DNA of 64,000 nucleotides from Erythrobasidium yunnanense (Eukaryota > Basidiomycota > Cystobasidiomycetes > Erythrobasidiales > Erythrobasidiaceae), in the NCBI GenBank assembly GCA_001600175.1, contig BCJC01000002.1, forward strand, positions 1,455,861-1,519,860. Direction: 5' to 3'. A program made the translations under genes and the position numbers. Shown here one piece after another: positions 24,801-36,588 of this stretch. Numbering within the stretch: position 1 is the first letter of the stretch; each line of letters begins with the position of its first letter. The notes beneath the pieces are model-generated. The model had not been told where the DNA came from. It searched no databases and was given only the letters and a program-made list of their open reading frames with translations.

Positions 24801-25355
24801 CGGAGTCATTACGAGGACCGCTTGTTGACCCATTTAGACCTGTGTGACACGAGCCTTATCAGCACTCACATACACTCAGCATTCAAAGGACAAGTATATT
24901 AGGGACTGACCTGCTGCAGAGCTGAAAGCGCCCATAGGAGGTAGCTGACCAAACGCAAGATTTTGCTGATGTTGCTGATGCGGATGTTGTGATTGCTGGA
25001 ATTGATGCCCAGGCATGCTGTTGTATCTCGACTTCTTTCCCTGAAAGCCAGAAAAGGGACCTTGCTGAGATGACTGCTGTGAGACGGACCCGCCGTTTGC
25101 AGCTGCAGAAGCCAGACCGGTCGAAGAAGAGGAAGAAGAAGGATCATTGCTGCCCAAGGTTGCATTTGCAAACGAGCGCTTCATGAGCTCGAACTCTGCA
25201 TCTAGACCCGTGCCTTGCAGCTGTTGTCCTGGATGATTTGGTTGCTGCTGAGCCGTGGACGATGAAGGAATGAGATGGTTGTATTGTATTGCGTAGTCCG
25301 CATAGGGATTGGGTGTTTGCTGATGCTGCTGCTGGTATGCAGTAGAGCCGTCCAT
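21899..25355 (-). CDS. MRN1: Mrn1/Nrd1(Msa2)-type RNA-binding protein with four RRMs
   Basis: Nine exons (complement): 24911-25355, 23835-24839, 23729-23781, 23337-23662, 22860-23281, 22525-22805, 22355-22468, 22230-22300, 21899-22172; 996 aa. The first 500 residues are low-complexity, rich in Gln, Asn, Ser and Pro, with a polyglutamine run. Four RRMs follow: RTVYVGNLPG, NVYLGNLEES, NRTVYLGNLHPDTT (a join that restores the known family sequence) and RNVYIGNIDDFEYF. The repeated LKIGWGKP / LKVGWGKP motifs closing alternate RRMs are diagnostic of the fission yeast Nrd1/Msa2 and budding yeast Mrn1 family, which bind mRNAs controlling differentiation, mating and stress granules. The tail is Gly/His/Pro-rich. 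All junctions are in phase and introns are 53-71 nt. Confidence 0.92.
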
Positions 25356-27274
25356 GATTGCTGATACTAATTCAGATTTGGCAGAAGGCGCGTGAGGAAT
25401 CGACGATAATCTCGTACAAGGAGGAGAAGAGAGATACGATCTGCAATCCGGACTTTGAAAGAGTCTCAAAAGAAGCAGTCGTGGGCGCTTGGAACGGCTA
25501 GTCTAGCTGAGTCGAGTCCTTCGTATTTACGTGGTCGAGAAGCGCCTTTGTTAACAATGCAGAGGCGTCAGCGCCTAGGCAGGACCGCGTATGCTTGGAA
25601 CGGTCTTAATCTCACTGTGTAGTGTATGTCGTGGAGTGACAGGGATCGTCCTACGGAGGGAGATTGCTAGCCGAGCTGAAGAGTGCGCTTTCCGACTTTG
25701 GCGGTCCTGTCGATCCCCTTGATTTTCCTCTGCAGACAAAGTCAAAGATCAGAGATGGATGCTGATATACCTGGTCGTGGCAGAGACGTACGTGCAACGT
25801 CGTGATCTCAGTGCCTGGGGTGCCTTGCTCCGAACTCTTGGGCTTCGCTTGAGGCGGTACTTGCAGAGCCAACGAGTAAAGCAGAGAAGTCGCTACGCTT
25901 CTAGGTTCTCTTCTAAGATGCACAATAGCAGGCCAAGCTGCGAATCTGGAATGCGAAAGTAGGCTGACGAGCCCAAGAAAACAAAGCTGAAATTGAGCAT
26001 GCGCAAAGAGGTTAAGGAAGGACAGGCGCCGCGTACTGAATTACAGTGACCTCCCGAGAGCCAAAGGCGTTGATTGTATATTTGACGTTTTGCGTTCGAC
26101 TTGCTTTTGCTGGCTCGCGATCCTTCGATGGCCGATAGCTCGACGAGCAGGACAGCTACGCGCACCGAACAAAGTCGCAGATGTTTACGGGAGAGAGAAG
26201 AGCAAGTCTATCGGCGACCGCTAGAGGACTGCGCGTAGGATGCGTCCAGAATGCTCGTTGGAAGGGCCGGAATGATTCCTCGAGCGCCAGACAGGGCCGT
26301 TGCAAATCGCTCTCGCAGGCGAGACAGCGATCTTGACACTGATAGAAGTGTGCAAGGCCTTTCCTTGATGCAGCCCTTGTTTCTACGGTAATTTCCGCAA
26401 GAACAAGTCGATGTCGATGCAAGCCAAGTCTGGTCAAATTCGCAAGGAAAAGCATTGAGACAGGTTCAGTAGACGAGATATGTATCTGGTCAGGCTAATG
26501 ATTGTAGTAAACCACAATGCGAGTAAAGGCTTGTACAGAACGACTACCGAAAGAAACTCGTCGTGCCGTACAGCTGCTCGTCCCGAGGTCTACTTGCTAT
26601 AGCATGCATTGTATCGAAGTAAATGCCCTTTTTTCACCGTTTGTCATGACTTGAGACCGTTATAGACTCAAAAGAAACCGCAGGACTTGACTTCTTTCTG
26701 AAGAGTCTCCTCATCGCAAGGCAGCTCGCAACAGCTAGTTGGAGCAAAGCCCTTCCATCAGAGTATGCCATTCAGATAGAACAAAAAGCTGCATTGTCCA
26801 ACGCAACGCGCGAAAATTCCGTACGCGTACAGATGTTATTTAGGTCACGTGCCTGGACAACAGTAGCTGCAAAGAGGTGGTGATTTCGCAGTAGCCAAGA
26901 ATTGCAGCCATGTACGTTTCTGACATGAGCATATGCGGGCCTTCGCAGTCTCTTATCGACAGATCGGAGCCAGAAGGTCGCTGATACGTCTTCACAGCAA
27001 GCTGCTTGGAGGGTTGACGCGACACCAGTCTTTGGCGCTGTGTAGTCATTGTAGGAGTGTGGGTAACAGATTTCGAGCCGGCGACGGACAGAGCAGGTCC
27101 CTGCAAGAATCATTCCATGCTGCAGCTGGAGCCGGCGCTACGGCTTGATAGATGTATGAGAGGGGCTTCGAGACGAGGCATTGCAAAGTGTACGAAACAC
27201 TGGCTTCGTTCTGCGTAGCTTGAGCAGCGGATCCTGCGTAATGGCTCCTCGTTGCCTTTCGACATCTTCTGGCC
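25356..27274. other. 1.9-kb intergenic region with no supported gene
   Basis: This is the largest gap in the window, between the divergent starts of the RRM protein and MTO1. Open frames such as 26156-26455 (-), with a cysteine-containing CQDRCLACESDLQRPC segment, and 25651-25923 (-) have no splice partner, domain or start context that I trust. It may hold long 5' leaders, a regulatory RNA or a decayed gene; I see no tRNA, snoRNA, repeat or transposon end. Confidence 0.4.
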
Positions 27275-30013
27275 ATGCTTGCACCTCGCTACTATCTCGT
27301 CAAGAAGAAGCCAGCGTTCTCGATCTTACGATTGTCTAAAGCTCGCCGTTTCGCTACCCATGCTGCCGCACCAGAATCTTCAAGCAGGCCTCCGTCTAAA
27401 TTCTCAGTCATCGTACGGGAAGAGCTTCAAGTCGCCAGCCATCAGGATCCTAATGCTCAAGACTGTCTTCATGTTCCCTAGGTCATCGGCGGTGGTCATG
27501 CTGGATGCGAAGCTGCAGCGGCGTCTGCTCGGACTGGAGCAAAGACGATGCTCTTGACTCAAAGATTGGACACCATTGGCGAGATGAGCTGTAATCCTTC
27601 TTTTGGTGGTATTGGAAAAGGTACTCTCATACGAGAAGTAGATGCGTAAGTTAGTAAGATCTTGCGAAGCTCTTAAGCAAGAAAAACTGAGAGTAACCTC
27701 GTTCCTTAGGCTTGACGGCCTCTGCGGAAAGCTTGTCGGTGAGTAGCTCTACTGCATCAAGTTGACTCTTCCAGCTTAGAGCGATATACTGTCCAGACCA
27801 AGCCGGCATCCAATTTCACATCCTGAATCGCTCAAAAGGCCCAGCTGTGCATGTGAGCAGCCGAGACACTTCTTTCATGTGACAAGTAGCTGATAAGCAT
27901 ACCTCGATCTCTAGGGCCCGCGAGCGCAAGTCTCCCGGACATTGTACAAGAAAGCCATGCAAGAAACCCTGAGATCGTATCCAAATTTGACGCTCAAAGC
28001 TGGGAGCGTTGCAGATTTAGTACTACACAAGCCTGATCATAGCGCCCCCAGTACATCTACCGCAACGGAGCTGAAAGACGAAGTGAAGGGTATCAGGACA
28101 GGTTGGTCGGCTGCACCCGTTGAATGCGACACTTTCTGATCTACGGTATGTCCTGAGCAGAAGCGGGCGAGCTCATACCGTGCGACAAGCTTATTATCGC
28201 TACCGGAACCTTCTTAGGCGGTAAGATCAATATTGGAATGGAGCAGACGCCCTTTGGCCGTATTGAGTAAGCCAATCTTGCTATTTGTCTCCAATGTTCT
28301 TCCTTCTGATATATGTTCCCTCAGCGAACCCGCTTCTTATGGACTGTCAGCGTCGCTCAAGCAAGCAGGGTTCAAGCTGGGTCGCCTCAGAACAGGCACA
28401 CCCCCGCGTCTCCTTGGTTCGAGTATCAACAAGAAGGGTCTAGAGATCCAGCCAGGCGATAATCCCGCAGCACCTTTCTCTTTCTTATCCAAAGATGGAG
28501 TCGCAAATCAAGATCGACAAGTCGTGACCTGGAAGACAGCCACAAACGCAGAAGGGCATGCCATCGTACAAGAAAATTTACATCGAACCGTGCATCTGAA
28601 AGAGGAGGTCAAAGGCCCGCGATACTGTCCTAGTGTAGAAAGCAAGATCATCAAGTTTGGCGAAAGGTTGTCGCATACAGTATGGCTTGAGCCAGAAGGA
28701 TACCCTGAAGATACGGATCTGATATACCCGAATGGACTGTCAATGACAATACCCGCGGATGAACAGTATAGAATGCTGAAGACGATCAAAGGCCTGGAGA
28801 ATGTAGAGATGGTCAGGCCCGGATATGGGGTGGAATATGATCACATCGATCCAAGAGAGTTAAAGCGTGCGTCGCTTATATATCTTACGTAATGCTTGCT
28901 GACCCAGCCATGTGACACAGCGACTCTTGAGACGAAGCGTATCAAAGGCCTGTTCTTGGCTGGTCAGATCAATGGCACGACAGGATACGAAGAAGCTGCT
29001 GCACAAGGTGTTCTTGCTGGTATCAACGCTGGTGCGGCTGTCATGGGCCGAGAGCCTCTGATACTGAGTCGGGCAGACGGGTACATTGGCGTGATGGTCG
29101 ATGATCTGGTCACCAAGGGAGCAGACGAACCTTGTCAGTACCTGATCACAATACTTCAGGCTTTCAGCTGACTGGCTTTCGCAGATCGAATGTTCACTAG
29201 TCGGTCAGAATATCGCGTCACTTTGCGGGCAGACAATGCAGATTTGCGATTGACGGAGAAAGCGCACTCAGTGGAAGCTGTCTCGGCAGAGCGGTGGAGC
29301 AGCTTCAGCGACATGGAGGACGAGATGCATGAAGCAAAGGCACTGCTACAAGCTCATATCAGGACGCCGCATGAATGGAACAAAGCAGGAGCAGGAGTTC
29401 GCTTGGACGCGCAGCGAAAGAGGTGCGTCAGCCATTTAATACTAGTCGATACATGCAGATTAATGAATTGGTTATGGCAGCGCGTTTGACTTGCTCTGCT
29501 ATCCCGATATCACCTGCGCAACCCTAACAAGCCAGATACCCGAACTTGCGGGCTATAATCCTGCAGTTCTAGCTCGGCTAGACATTGAAGGTATACTCAT
29601 CACTGTCATGAATGGTCGCACCACCCTAAAAGCCTCTACCTACAGGTCGCTATGCTTACCATGTGCGGAGACAGTCACAATCAGTAGCCTCTTTCCTCCG
29701 AGACGAAGCGCTTGTCTTGGACGAAGAATTGGACTACAGCACTGTCGAGGGTCTCTCTCACGAGATGAAGGAACGCCTGGCGAAAGTGCGGCCGACAACC
29801 TTTGTGCGTATGGTTGCTTGTTCGGTTGAGCGGAAGCTGATAGCCTTTCCACAGGGCGCCGCGCAAAGACTGGAAGGAACAACGCCAGGTGGTCTGATGA
29901 GTTTGTACTCGCATGTTAAGCTCGCGAATAAACGGAAAGATCGGCTACAGAGGCCCCTTCTTCCGCAAGCTGAAGCTGGCTTCGACGATGTAGCAGTAAG
30001 CAGCGTGATCTAG
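27275..30013 (+). CDS. MTO1: mitochondrial tRNA-modifying FAD protein MTO1 (GidA/MnmG family)
   Basis: Twelve exons: 27275-27412, 27482-27645, 27710-27738, 27797-27852, 27915-28101, 28161-28266, 28325-28866, 28921-29133, 29185-29422, 29481-29590, 29646-29803, 29855-30013; 699 aa. An Arg/Ala/Ser-rich mitochondrial presequence precedes the FAD dinucleotide-binding site [12 protein letters not shown]. Further GidA signatures are [48 protein letters not shown], the Cys-bearing [33 protein letters not shown] and MFTSRSEYR. With the GTPase Mss1 it forms the enzyme that adds the C5 substituent on the wobble uridine of mitochondrial tRNAs. All eleven introns are 51-69 nt and in phase. Several donors are GTGCGT rather than GTAAGT. 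Confidence 0.95.
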
Positions 30014-30140
30014 TTCAAGTAGTCTCTTTATCTGTCCATAGCTATGTTGTTGCTACTACAAACAAGCACCACTTCTCGAGTCACGGGGAAAAAACTTGCT
30101 TATCGTCGCTTCTGTACCTATCGATTTCGAGACGCCCAGA

Positions 30141-32153
30141 ATGGCCAACGCGCTGCTGAGCAAGAGCAAAGAAGCAGTCACTGACGCGCTGGAAAAGGCG
30201 ACGGCTGCTATGCAAGTGGGCGAGCAGAGCAAAGGCCCAGAGAGTTCAGAAAAAGCGACGACGACGAGTAGCGAGGGTAAGGACATACCGTCAGCTACGA
30301 TGGCGCATAACCGTTTCTTACATATGAGCAGATCTGCCTACATTCTACGTCGATGAAGTTGCCGGAAACGATGAAACTGGCGATGGTAGCCAGGCCTTGC
30401 CCTACAAAACAGTCGTCGGATCCTACATTGCGCGAAACACGACGTCCCTATCTCTGATGGTCCGGAAAGCTGAAGATGTCAAAACTGAGGTCTCGACGCA
30501 TACTCCTGCTGGAACTACGCTGGCTGTAGGCTATCAGCCAGTTGCGAAGTCCGCTCAGAAGAAGGGTATCACGCTGTTCCAGCAACATCAGAAGAAGCAA
30601 GCAAGAGCGCTGGAGCTTGCCGCGAAAGAGAAGGACAAAGAAGCAGCAGACGCCAAAAAGCTCGAAGAAGCCAAAAAGATTGTGCTTGAGCAGCCGGCAG
30701 GAGATGCTAAGCGTATCAAGATTAGACAGGGTGTGGACAACAGAGATGTGCGTATCCGCGTATTCGGATGGGTACATAGACTCCGACAGCAGTCCGGCCT
30801 GACCTTTATCGTCCTGCGAGACGGTACAGGCTATGTACAATGCGTGCTGAGCGGGAAACTGGTCAGTCATTACTACTGTGAACATGTGATGCATTACTAA
30901 TCTTGAGCCCGCCAGATCCAAACCTACGATGCCCTAACCCTCACCCTGGAATCTTCAGTCGAGATTACCGGAACGATCAAAGCCTTGCCAGAGGGCAAGA
31001 CTGCTTATGATAACCACGAGCTCATCGTTGACTGGTGGAGAGTCGTCAGCAAGGCGCCAGGCGGAGATGAAGCCATTACCAACAAGATCAACGAAGACGC
31101 GTCCCCAGACATCCTTGCCGACAACAGACACCTCGTCATCCGAGGCGAGAACGCGTCTGCAGTACTCAGAGTCCGCGCTGCTCTCATGACTGCCTTCCGA
31201 ACGAAGTACGATCAGCTAGGTCTGCTGGAAGTCACTCCTCCTTGTATGGTCCAAACTCAGGTAGAAGGCGGAGCCACTCTCTTTGGCTTCGACTACTACG
31301 GAGAGAAGGCCTATCTCACTCAATCCTCCCAACTTTACCTGGAAACCTGCTTGCCAGCTCTAGGCGACGTCTACTGTTTCCAAGAGTCCTTCCGAGCAGA
31401 GAAGAGTAAAACTCGCCGTCATCTATCGGAATACACTCATTTGGAGGGAGAGTTGGCCTTCATTAACTTCAAAGATCTCCTTGAGCATATCGAAGAGGTC
31501 ATCTGCGGTACCCTCGACATCCTTTTGCAAAACCCCGTTGCAGCCAAGCTCATCAAGGACCTCAACCCTACTTTCACCGTCCCGCAACGACCCTTCATGC
31601 GTCTGGACTACCGAGACGCCATCAAGTACCTCAACGAGCACAACATTCTCAACCGTGATGTCGAAGAAGGCGAAGAGCCAAGACAGCATGTTGTCGGAGA
31701 TGATATTGCGGAAGCAGCAGAGAGGGAGATGACAGACAAGATTGGAAAGCCTATCTTCCTCATCAACTTCCCTAGAGAGCTCAAGGCGTGAGTGCTGTCC
31801 CTGTGTTAGCGGTGAACTATGCTGACCGACGTTCTCCCAACAGCTTCTACATGAAGAAGATCGCTGGCGATGAAGGCTACACGGAGTCTGTCGATGTGCT
31901 CGTTCCCGGAGTCGGAGAGGTCGTCGGTGCAAGCATGCGTATAGACGACAAAGACGAGATGCTCGAGGCCTTCCAGCGAAACGGCCTGCCAATCGAGCCT
32001 TACTACTGGTACTTGGATCAGAACAAATACGGTGCAGCACCAAGAGGTGGATATGGTCTCGGAGTAGAGCGCATTATTGCGTGGATCTGCGCTCAGTACA
32101 CTGTTCGCAGTTGCTGCCTATACCCTCGTTACACCGGCAGATGCACGCCATAG
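30141..32153 (+). CDS. DED81: cytosolic asparaginyl-tRNA synthetase
   Basis: Four exons: 30141-30276, 30332-30861, 30916-31787, 31844-32153; 615 aa. A eukaryote-specific N-terminal extension contains FYVDEVAGNDETGDG and a Lys-rich helix. It precedes the OB-fold anticodon-binding domain (VRIRVFGWVHRLRQQSGLTF) and the class II catalytic core: motif 2 FRAEKSKTRRHLSEYTHLE, and motif 3 GYGLGVERIIAW near the C-terminus, which ends CCLYPRYTGRCTP as in other AsnRS. It charges cytosolic tRNA-Asn. No mitochondrial presequence is visible. Intron 3 has donor GTGAGT after the Lys-Ala junction; all phases agree. Confidence 0.95.
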
Positions 32154-32342
32154 AGACTCTCGATGTGCGTTTCCTTCATAGTCAGCTTGGTCGCAGTCAT
32201 GCAGTAATCAATTTTTAGACGGCGAGTGTCCTAGCTCATGCCGGAGTCCAATTTATCTGCATACTATTGCTAACAAAGGGTGACTACAGGTTACTCGACA
32301 GCATAGACAGACTGACACTTATTCTACATCCATTATTGTCGA

Positions 32343-34930
32343 TCAATGGTTGTCCCGCGGGACACCATACGTTTCTGCGATGCGCTGATACTTGATGGCT
32401 GACTTCATAACCATTCCCTCCGAGAGCTGATCCGCATCCTGTCTGAAAATATGCTGCCACGGTGTTTGCGTAGGAGGCATTTTCATCGGACCCTTCTTTT
32501 TGCGTTCCGCTAGCTCTTCGTCACTGATCTTGACATCGACTCTTCGCTTCAGGAGGTCTACGCGTAGGATATCACCGTCTTGGACGTAAGCTAGGACACC
32601 ACCAGCAGCAGCTTCTGGAGAAGCATTTAAGATGGAAGGAGAACCAGATGTTCCTGATTGTCGACCGTCACCGATACAAGGCAGCTCTGATATGCCCTTC
32701 TTGATCAGCTCGCCTGGCGGCTGCATGTTGACGACCTCCTGCTTGAGGGTTTAGCAAAGCATTCCGCACTGCTTGAAAAGTTACCTACGGCAGATCCAGG
32801 GTATCCAAGCGGGCCGGCTCCCCTCATGATCAGGATCGTTCGGTCAGTGATCTTGGTAGGCGTCTCCTCAATGACATGATGGTAATGTTCAGGACCTTCA
32901 AAGACTGCTATCGGGCCTTCGAATGCCATCGGATCTTCAGGATTCGAAAGGAATTGTTCGAAGAAATATGGTGAGATGACGGAAGCTGTGAAGGGTAATA
33001 CGTTAGCCTTAACAACTGCTTATAAAGCCAGATCAGCTTACTCTTCATGATGGCACTGTCGAATAACGATCCCTTCATGTTCAAGAAGCCGGCTTTCTCC
33101 TTCACAGGCCTTTCGACAGTCTTGATGACTCGGCTGTCCCAGGTGATCTTGCCTTCGCAGTTCTCCTTGATGGTCTTGCCATTGACAGTCAATGCATCTG
33201 GGTGAGGTAACAGCCCGGCGCGTAAAAGCTCCGCAATTACAGCTAAACAGAACAGCTCGTCAATATCACGCTCCGCTATGATACGCCGTGTACTCACAAG
33301 GAAGGCCTCCGGCTCGGTGGTACTCCTCGCAAAGCCATTCTCCAGCTGGTTGTACGTTGACGAGCAGAGGGAGCTCGTATCCTACTCGTTCCCAATCATC
33401 GCATGAGAGCTCCACACCCATGTGCTTCGCGACAGCGATCAAATGGATGGGCGCGTTCGTAGATCCTCCAATGGCGGTATTGACTGCGATCGCATTCTCG
33501 AATGCTTGTTTCGTCATAATGTCCGATGGCTTGAGATCTTCTCTGACCATGTCTACGATACGGAGACCGGTGTTCTGCATCAGATATGCTCCGTCAGCAC
33601 TGCCTATGAAAGCGGAACATAACTCAACCTACGTAAGCACTTTGACCTCGTTCCCGATACCTATATTGATTATGATCAGAGAATGTGCTCCAGTTATTAT
33701 AATGCGCTTACGGTGCAGGGATACTGCTCGACCCCGGTAGTGACATACCCAACGCCTCGGCGAGTGCGTTCATGGTGGAAGCCGTTCCTGCGGACCCAGG
33801 TCAGTCGCACGCACTCCACCTCGTAGCCCGAGGCACCTACCCAGCGTGTTGCAGTGCCCGACCGAAGGAGCTGCGGCTGTCGTTACATCCAAGAACTCGC
33901 TAAAGTCGATCTCTCCAGCTGCTAGACGCTTTCGCTGTGCCCAAACGATCGTCCCTGAACCAGCAAGAGCTTCCTTGCTATATCCATTCAGCATCGGTCC
34001 AACATTGAGTGAAAGTGCTGGGATGTTGACTGTTGCAGCAGCCATCAGTAAAGCTGGAGTCGTCTTGTCACATCCTCCCAGTAAAACCACTCCGTCAAGA
34101 GGATAGCCAAAAAGCACTTCTACGAGTGACAGGTAGGCCAAGTTGCGATCTAGTGCTGCTGTGGGACGCTTGCCGGTTTCCTGATATACTCGGTCAGAGG
34201 GGCTACTATACGTTGAGAGATAGTCTATACCTGGATAGGATGGCAAGGGAATTCAAGGGGAGTCCCTCCGGCTGCAATGATACCTGCTCGAACACGCTTT
34301 GCAAGAACAAGGTGATGTCGATTGCAGGGCGAGAGGTCTGCATACATCATACACCTCGTCAGTTGCACTGATTGTATGCAAAGTGAGAAGAAGCAGCTCA
34401 CCAGATCCAGTCTGGGCAATACCGATAATAGGTCTTGTCGGATCGTTAATTTCTGGCATAGTCAGGCCGAAGTTGAGGTATCGCTCGATGTACAGAGCAG
34501 TCATTCCTTGATGATAGGAGAATAGTCAGCATCATCGAATGTCCGCCTGCCTGGGATACAGCATACCTGGGTTGTGGGCTAGCCGAATATCCGGAAGGTT
34601 AGCAGAGCATCTCGGTCAGCATGGAAGACTGAAGCATACGGTTGTTGAACCATGATTGACTGAGCGACAACGCAGTCAGAGGTAGTTCCTGAATTCATAG
34701 CTCCGATACGGCAAGGCTCACGAGCGCAATGGCTTCAGCTCATGCTGCGTTGTGCTTCCATTCTGCGCAGCTTGGTTCTTCAAGTTCTGAAAAGCTTCTT
34801 CTGCGACTCTTGCGCGTTCGAGGGCCGCTTGCAGTTGGCCTTGCAGGTCGGCTTCGCTGATCTCGGAGTCTCTCTCTTTCGAACTGCAGGGCTTGGAACA
34901 GCTGGCGCATTGAGCAGGAGTACAAGTCAT
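32343..34930 (-). CDS. IlvD/Edd-family dehydratase, pentonate (sugar-acid) dehydratase type
   Basis: Twelve exons (complement): 34722-34930, 34640-34659 (20 nt), 34567-34578 (12-nt micro-exon), 34402-34506, 34231-34337, 33841-34180, 33712-33787, 33633-33660 (28 nt), 33298-33574, 33042-33242, 32789-32985, 32343-32738; 655 aa. Motifs are [18 protein letters not shown] (first cluster Cys), [59 protein letters not shown], and [20 protein letters not shown]. This pattern ([21 protein letters not shown]) fits the arabinonate/xylonate dehydratase branch of Fe-S dehydratases better than mitochondrial ILV3, so a role in sugar-acid catabolism is more likely than branched-chain amino acid synthesis. There is no mitochondrial presequence. 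The N-terminus instead carries an unusual [13 protein letters not shown] cluster followed by a coiled-coil-like helix. Confidence 0.85.
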
Positions 34931-35281
34931 CTTGGATGCAGTGTAATATCGTTGGTCGCAAAGAAACAACAACAAATCAAAGGCCTGCTATACGCCAGGC
35001 CGTTTCTAACCGATAGCGGAATACGGGAAAGACCCACTCGGGGGATATCTGATGCACAGTATCAGGAACGACCGCAAGAACAACCTCAAGTGACTGAATA
35101 TCTGCATCGAGGAGAGTTGCTGTTCTCGGCAGTCCCTGATGTCACACTGCCATCTCAAGCTCGCGTGTTGCATGTTCAGAACATCTGGGCAATCGATCTA
35201 ACCACTTCTGCCCTCCGCATACTCATGATACGCGATATAGTCATGCTGGATGCTGCGGCCTTCAGCGATTTTACTCATTGC

Positions 35282-35981
35282 TCAAATTTCAGCCTCTCCA
35301 GCTTTCCCTAAAAATTCCTGGTCAAACCACCTGGATGCATCGTACGCTGGTCCCCTGAGCCCGTGCTCAAGCAACCGTAAGACGATGATGATATCCACCT
35401 TCGTCTGTTCATCTGATGGACTGCTTGAACGGTCAGAGAGCATGTCTGGCTGCTGGCCATATCAGAATTGAAATGGTAAGACGTTCTTAGCGAGCCGAAC
35501 ATTCGAATAATCGCATGTGGTATAGATATTGAAGCACTGGCGGTGGTAGCTGACATCTTCTACAGCTCGACTGCCGCCCTCGAGATTCGAAATACGAAGG
35601 AGAGGCGGTCAGCGCACTCCTGAGCAGACTGATCAGCTCACAAACCGCATCATGTATGTACCAAATCCGATGGTATTGCCCAATAAACCTGAAGACCCTC
35701 CAGATGTCGTCAGATTCGAGCATGTCCGGTAGGGTTTCTGCGGCAGCCCATCGAAGCATGCTAGCACATGCTAGCACGATGTAGGCTGCATGTCTGTAAC
35801 TCTGTAGCCTGAGAGGTGGTCGCAAAACTTGAGCTTTCATGTGCCTTCGCAGCAATGGGTTCGGACGCGATACAAGCGGCTTGCGCCCTGAGACGCTGAT
35901 CGCTCGACTTGGAGTTGAGCACTTATGTTGCACATATGTATGCTCAGATGAGCGTAGGGCTCTGACAGTCGTATATATCAT
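35282..35981 (-). other. possible minus-strand coding fragment
   Basis: Two stretches look protein-like. One, in the frame open over 35487-35981, reads ESDDIWRVFRFIGQYHRIWY then IHDAVCELISLLRSAL. The other, ending at 35282, reads DEQTKVDIIIVLRLLEHGL then DASRWFDQEFLGKAGEAEI. No clean intron was found to join them and no start exon is evident. The helical character recalls the C-terminal part of fungal regulatory proteins, but I cannot name a family. It may be a decayed gene or one with exons I failed to find. Confidence 0.2.
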
Positions 35982-36522
35982 TATGAAATGAGACCTCTTG
36001 CAGCAGATCTAGATTCCTCTCGCCCTGAGCTTCTCGACGAACGTCGCGTCGGAAGGTTACCAGAGGTGTAATAATTGTTGTCTGAGGAACGTTTCAAGCG
36101 TATAGAAGCAGCTTTTCATCAAGAAAATTCTGTAAACACACGCCGGCAAGAGCAAGGTGAGTGAGCCGGAGTGCGCGAGAAGGTTGTTGCGATACTATAC
36201 ACGCAGGGGAACGCAGTGGAGCTCCTGAACTCCGATGCTGAGCCCTCAAGGAGAGTGTGCTTACTGCGGAGTCCAGATGATTGCTCCTGTCATTGCGCAT
36301 GAGGGCGGCCGAAAATTCTGACTTTTGCACGAGTTGCCGGTCAAGCCGGGCTCAGGTGATCTTATTCTTGGTATTGCCTGGCTGCTGCTGCTGTGCACAC
36401 GCATCGACGTGTCTCAATTCTGAGAAACAGATCATATCGTATTGCTGCCTCTTTCCCTCCTGATTTCTCAACTCGAATCGTATCAACTCCGACAAGTTCC
36501 TCGAGCGCCCTGACCCTTGGCA

Positions 36523-36529
36523 TATATAA
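36523..36529 (+). promoter_or_regulatory. TATA box of PAL
   Basis: TATATAA at this site lies 60 bp upstream of the PAL start codon and downstream of a CT-rich stretch. It is one of the few clear TATA elements in the window and suits a strongly regulated gene. Confidence 0.5.
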
Positions 36530-36588
36530 GACGATCTGCATCTGCTCGCATCCAGCTTAACTCTGCCCCATTCACCAACCCTGTGATA

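Larger units (their letters stand above)
34931..36588. other. intergenic upstream of PAL, with possible gene fragment
   Basis: 1.66 kb between the divergent starts of the dehydratase and PAL. Apart from the low-confidence minus-strand fragment listed separately (35282-35981) and the PAL TATA box, I see nothing. The remainder should contain both promoters. Confidence 0.4.

Noticed and set aside
26156-26455. 99-codon minus-strand frame with several cysteines in the 1.9-kb gap
   Set aside because: Cysteine spacing fits no known small motif, and there is no conserved start or splice context. Kept only as a note under the intergenic region.
31423-32043. 206-codon minus-strand frame inside the asparaginyl-tRNA synthetase gene
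   Set aside because: Antisense shadow of a conserved synthetase exon, with no recognisable protein features.
32343-34930. Naming the IlvD/Edd gene ILV3
   Set aside because: Its internal motifs and lack of mitochondrial presequence fit the pentonate dehydratase branch better; a phylogeny would be needed for certainty.
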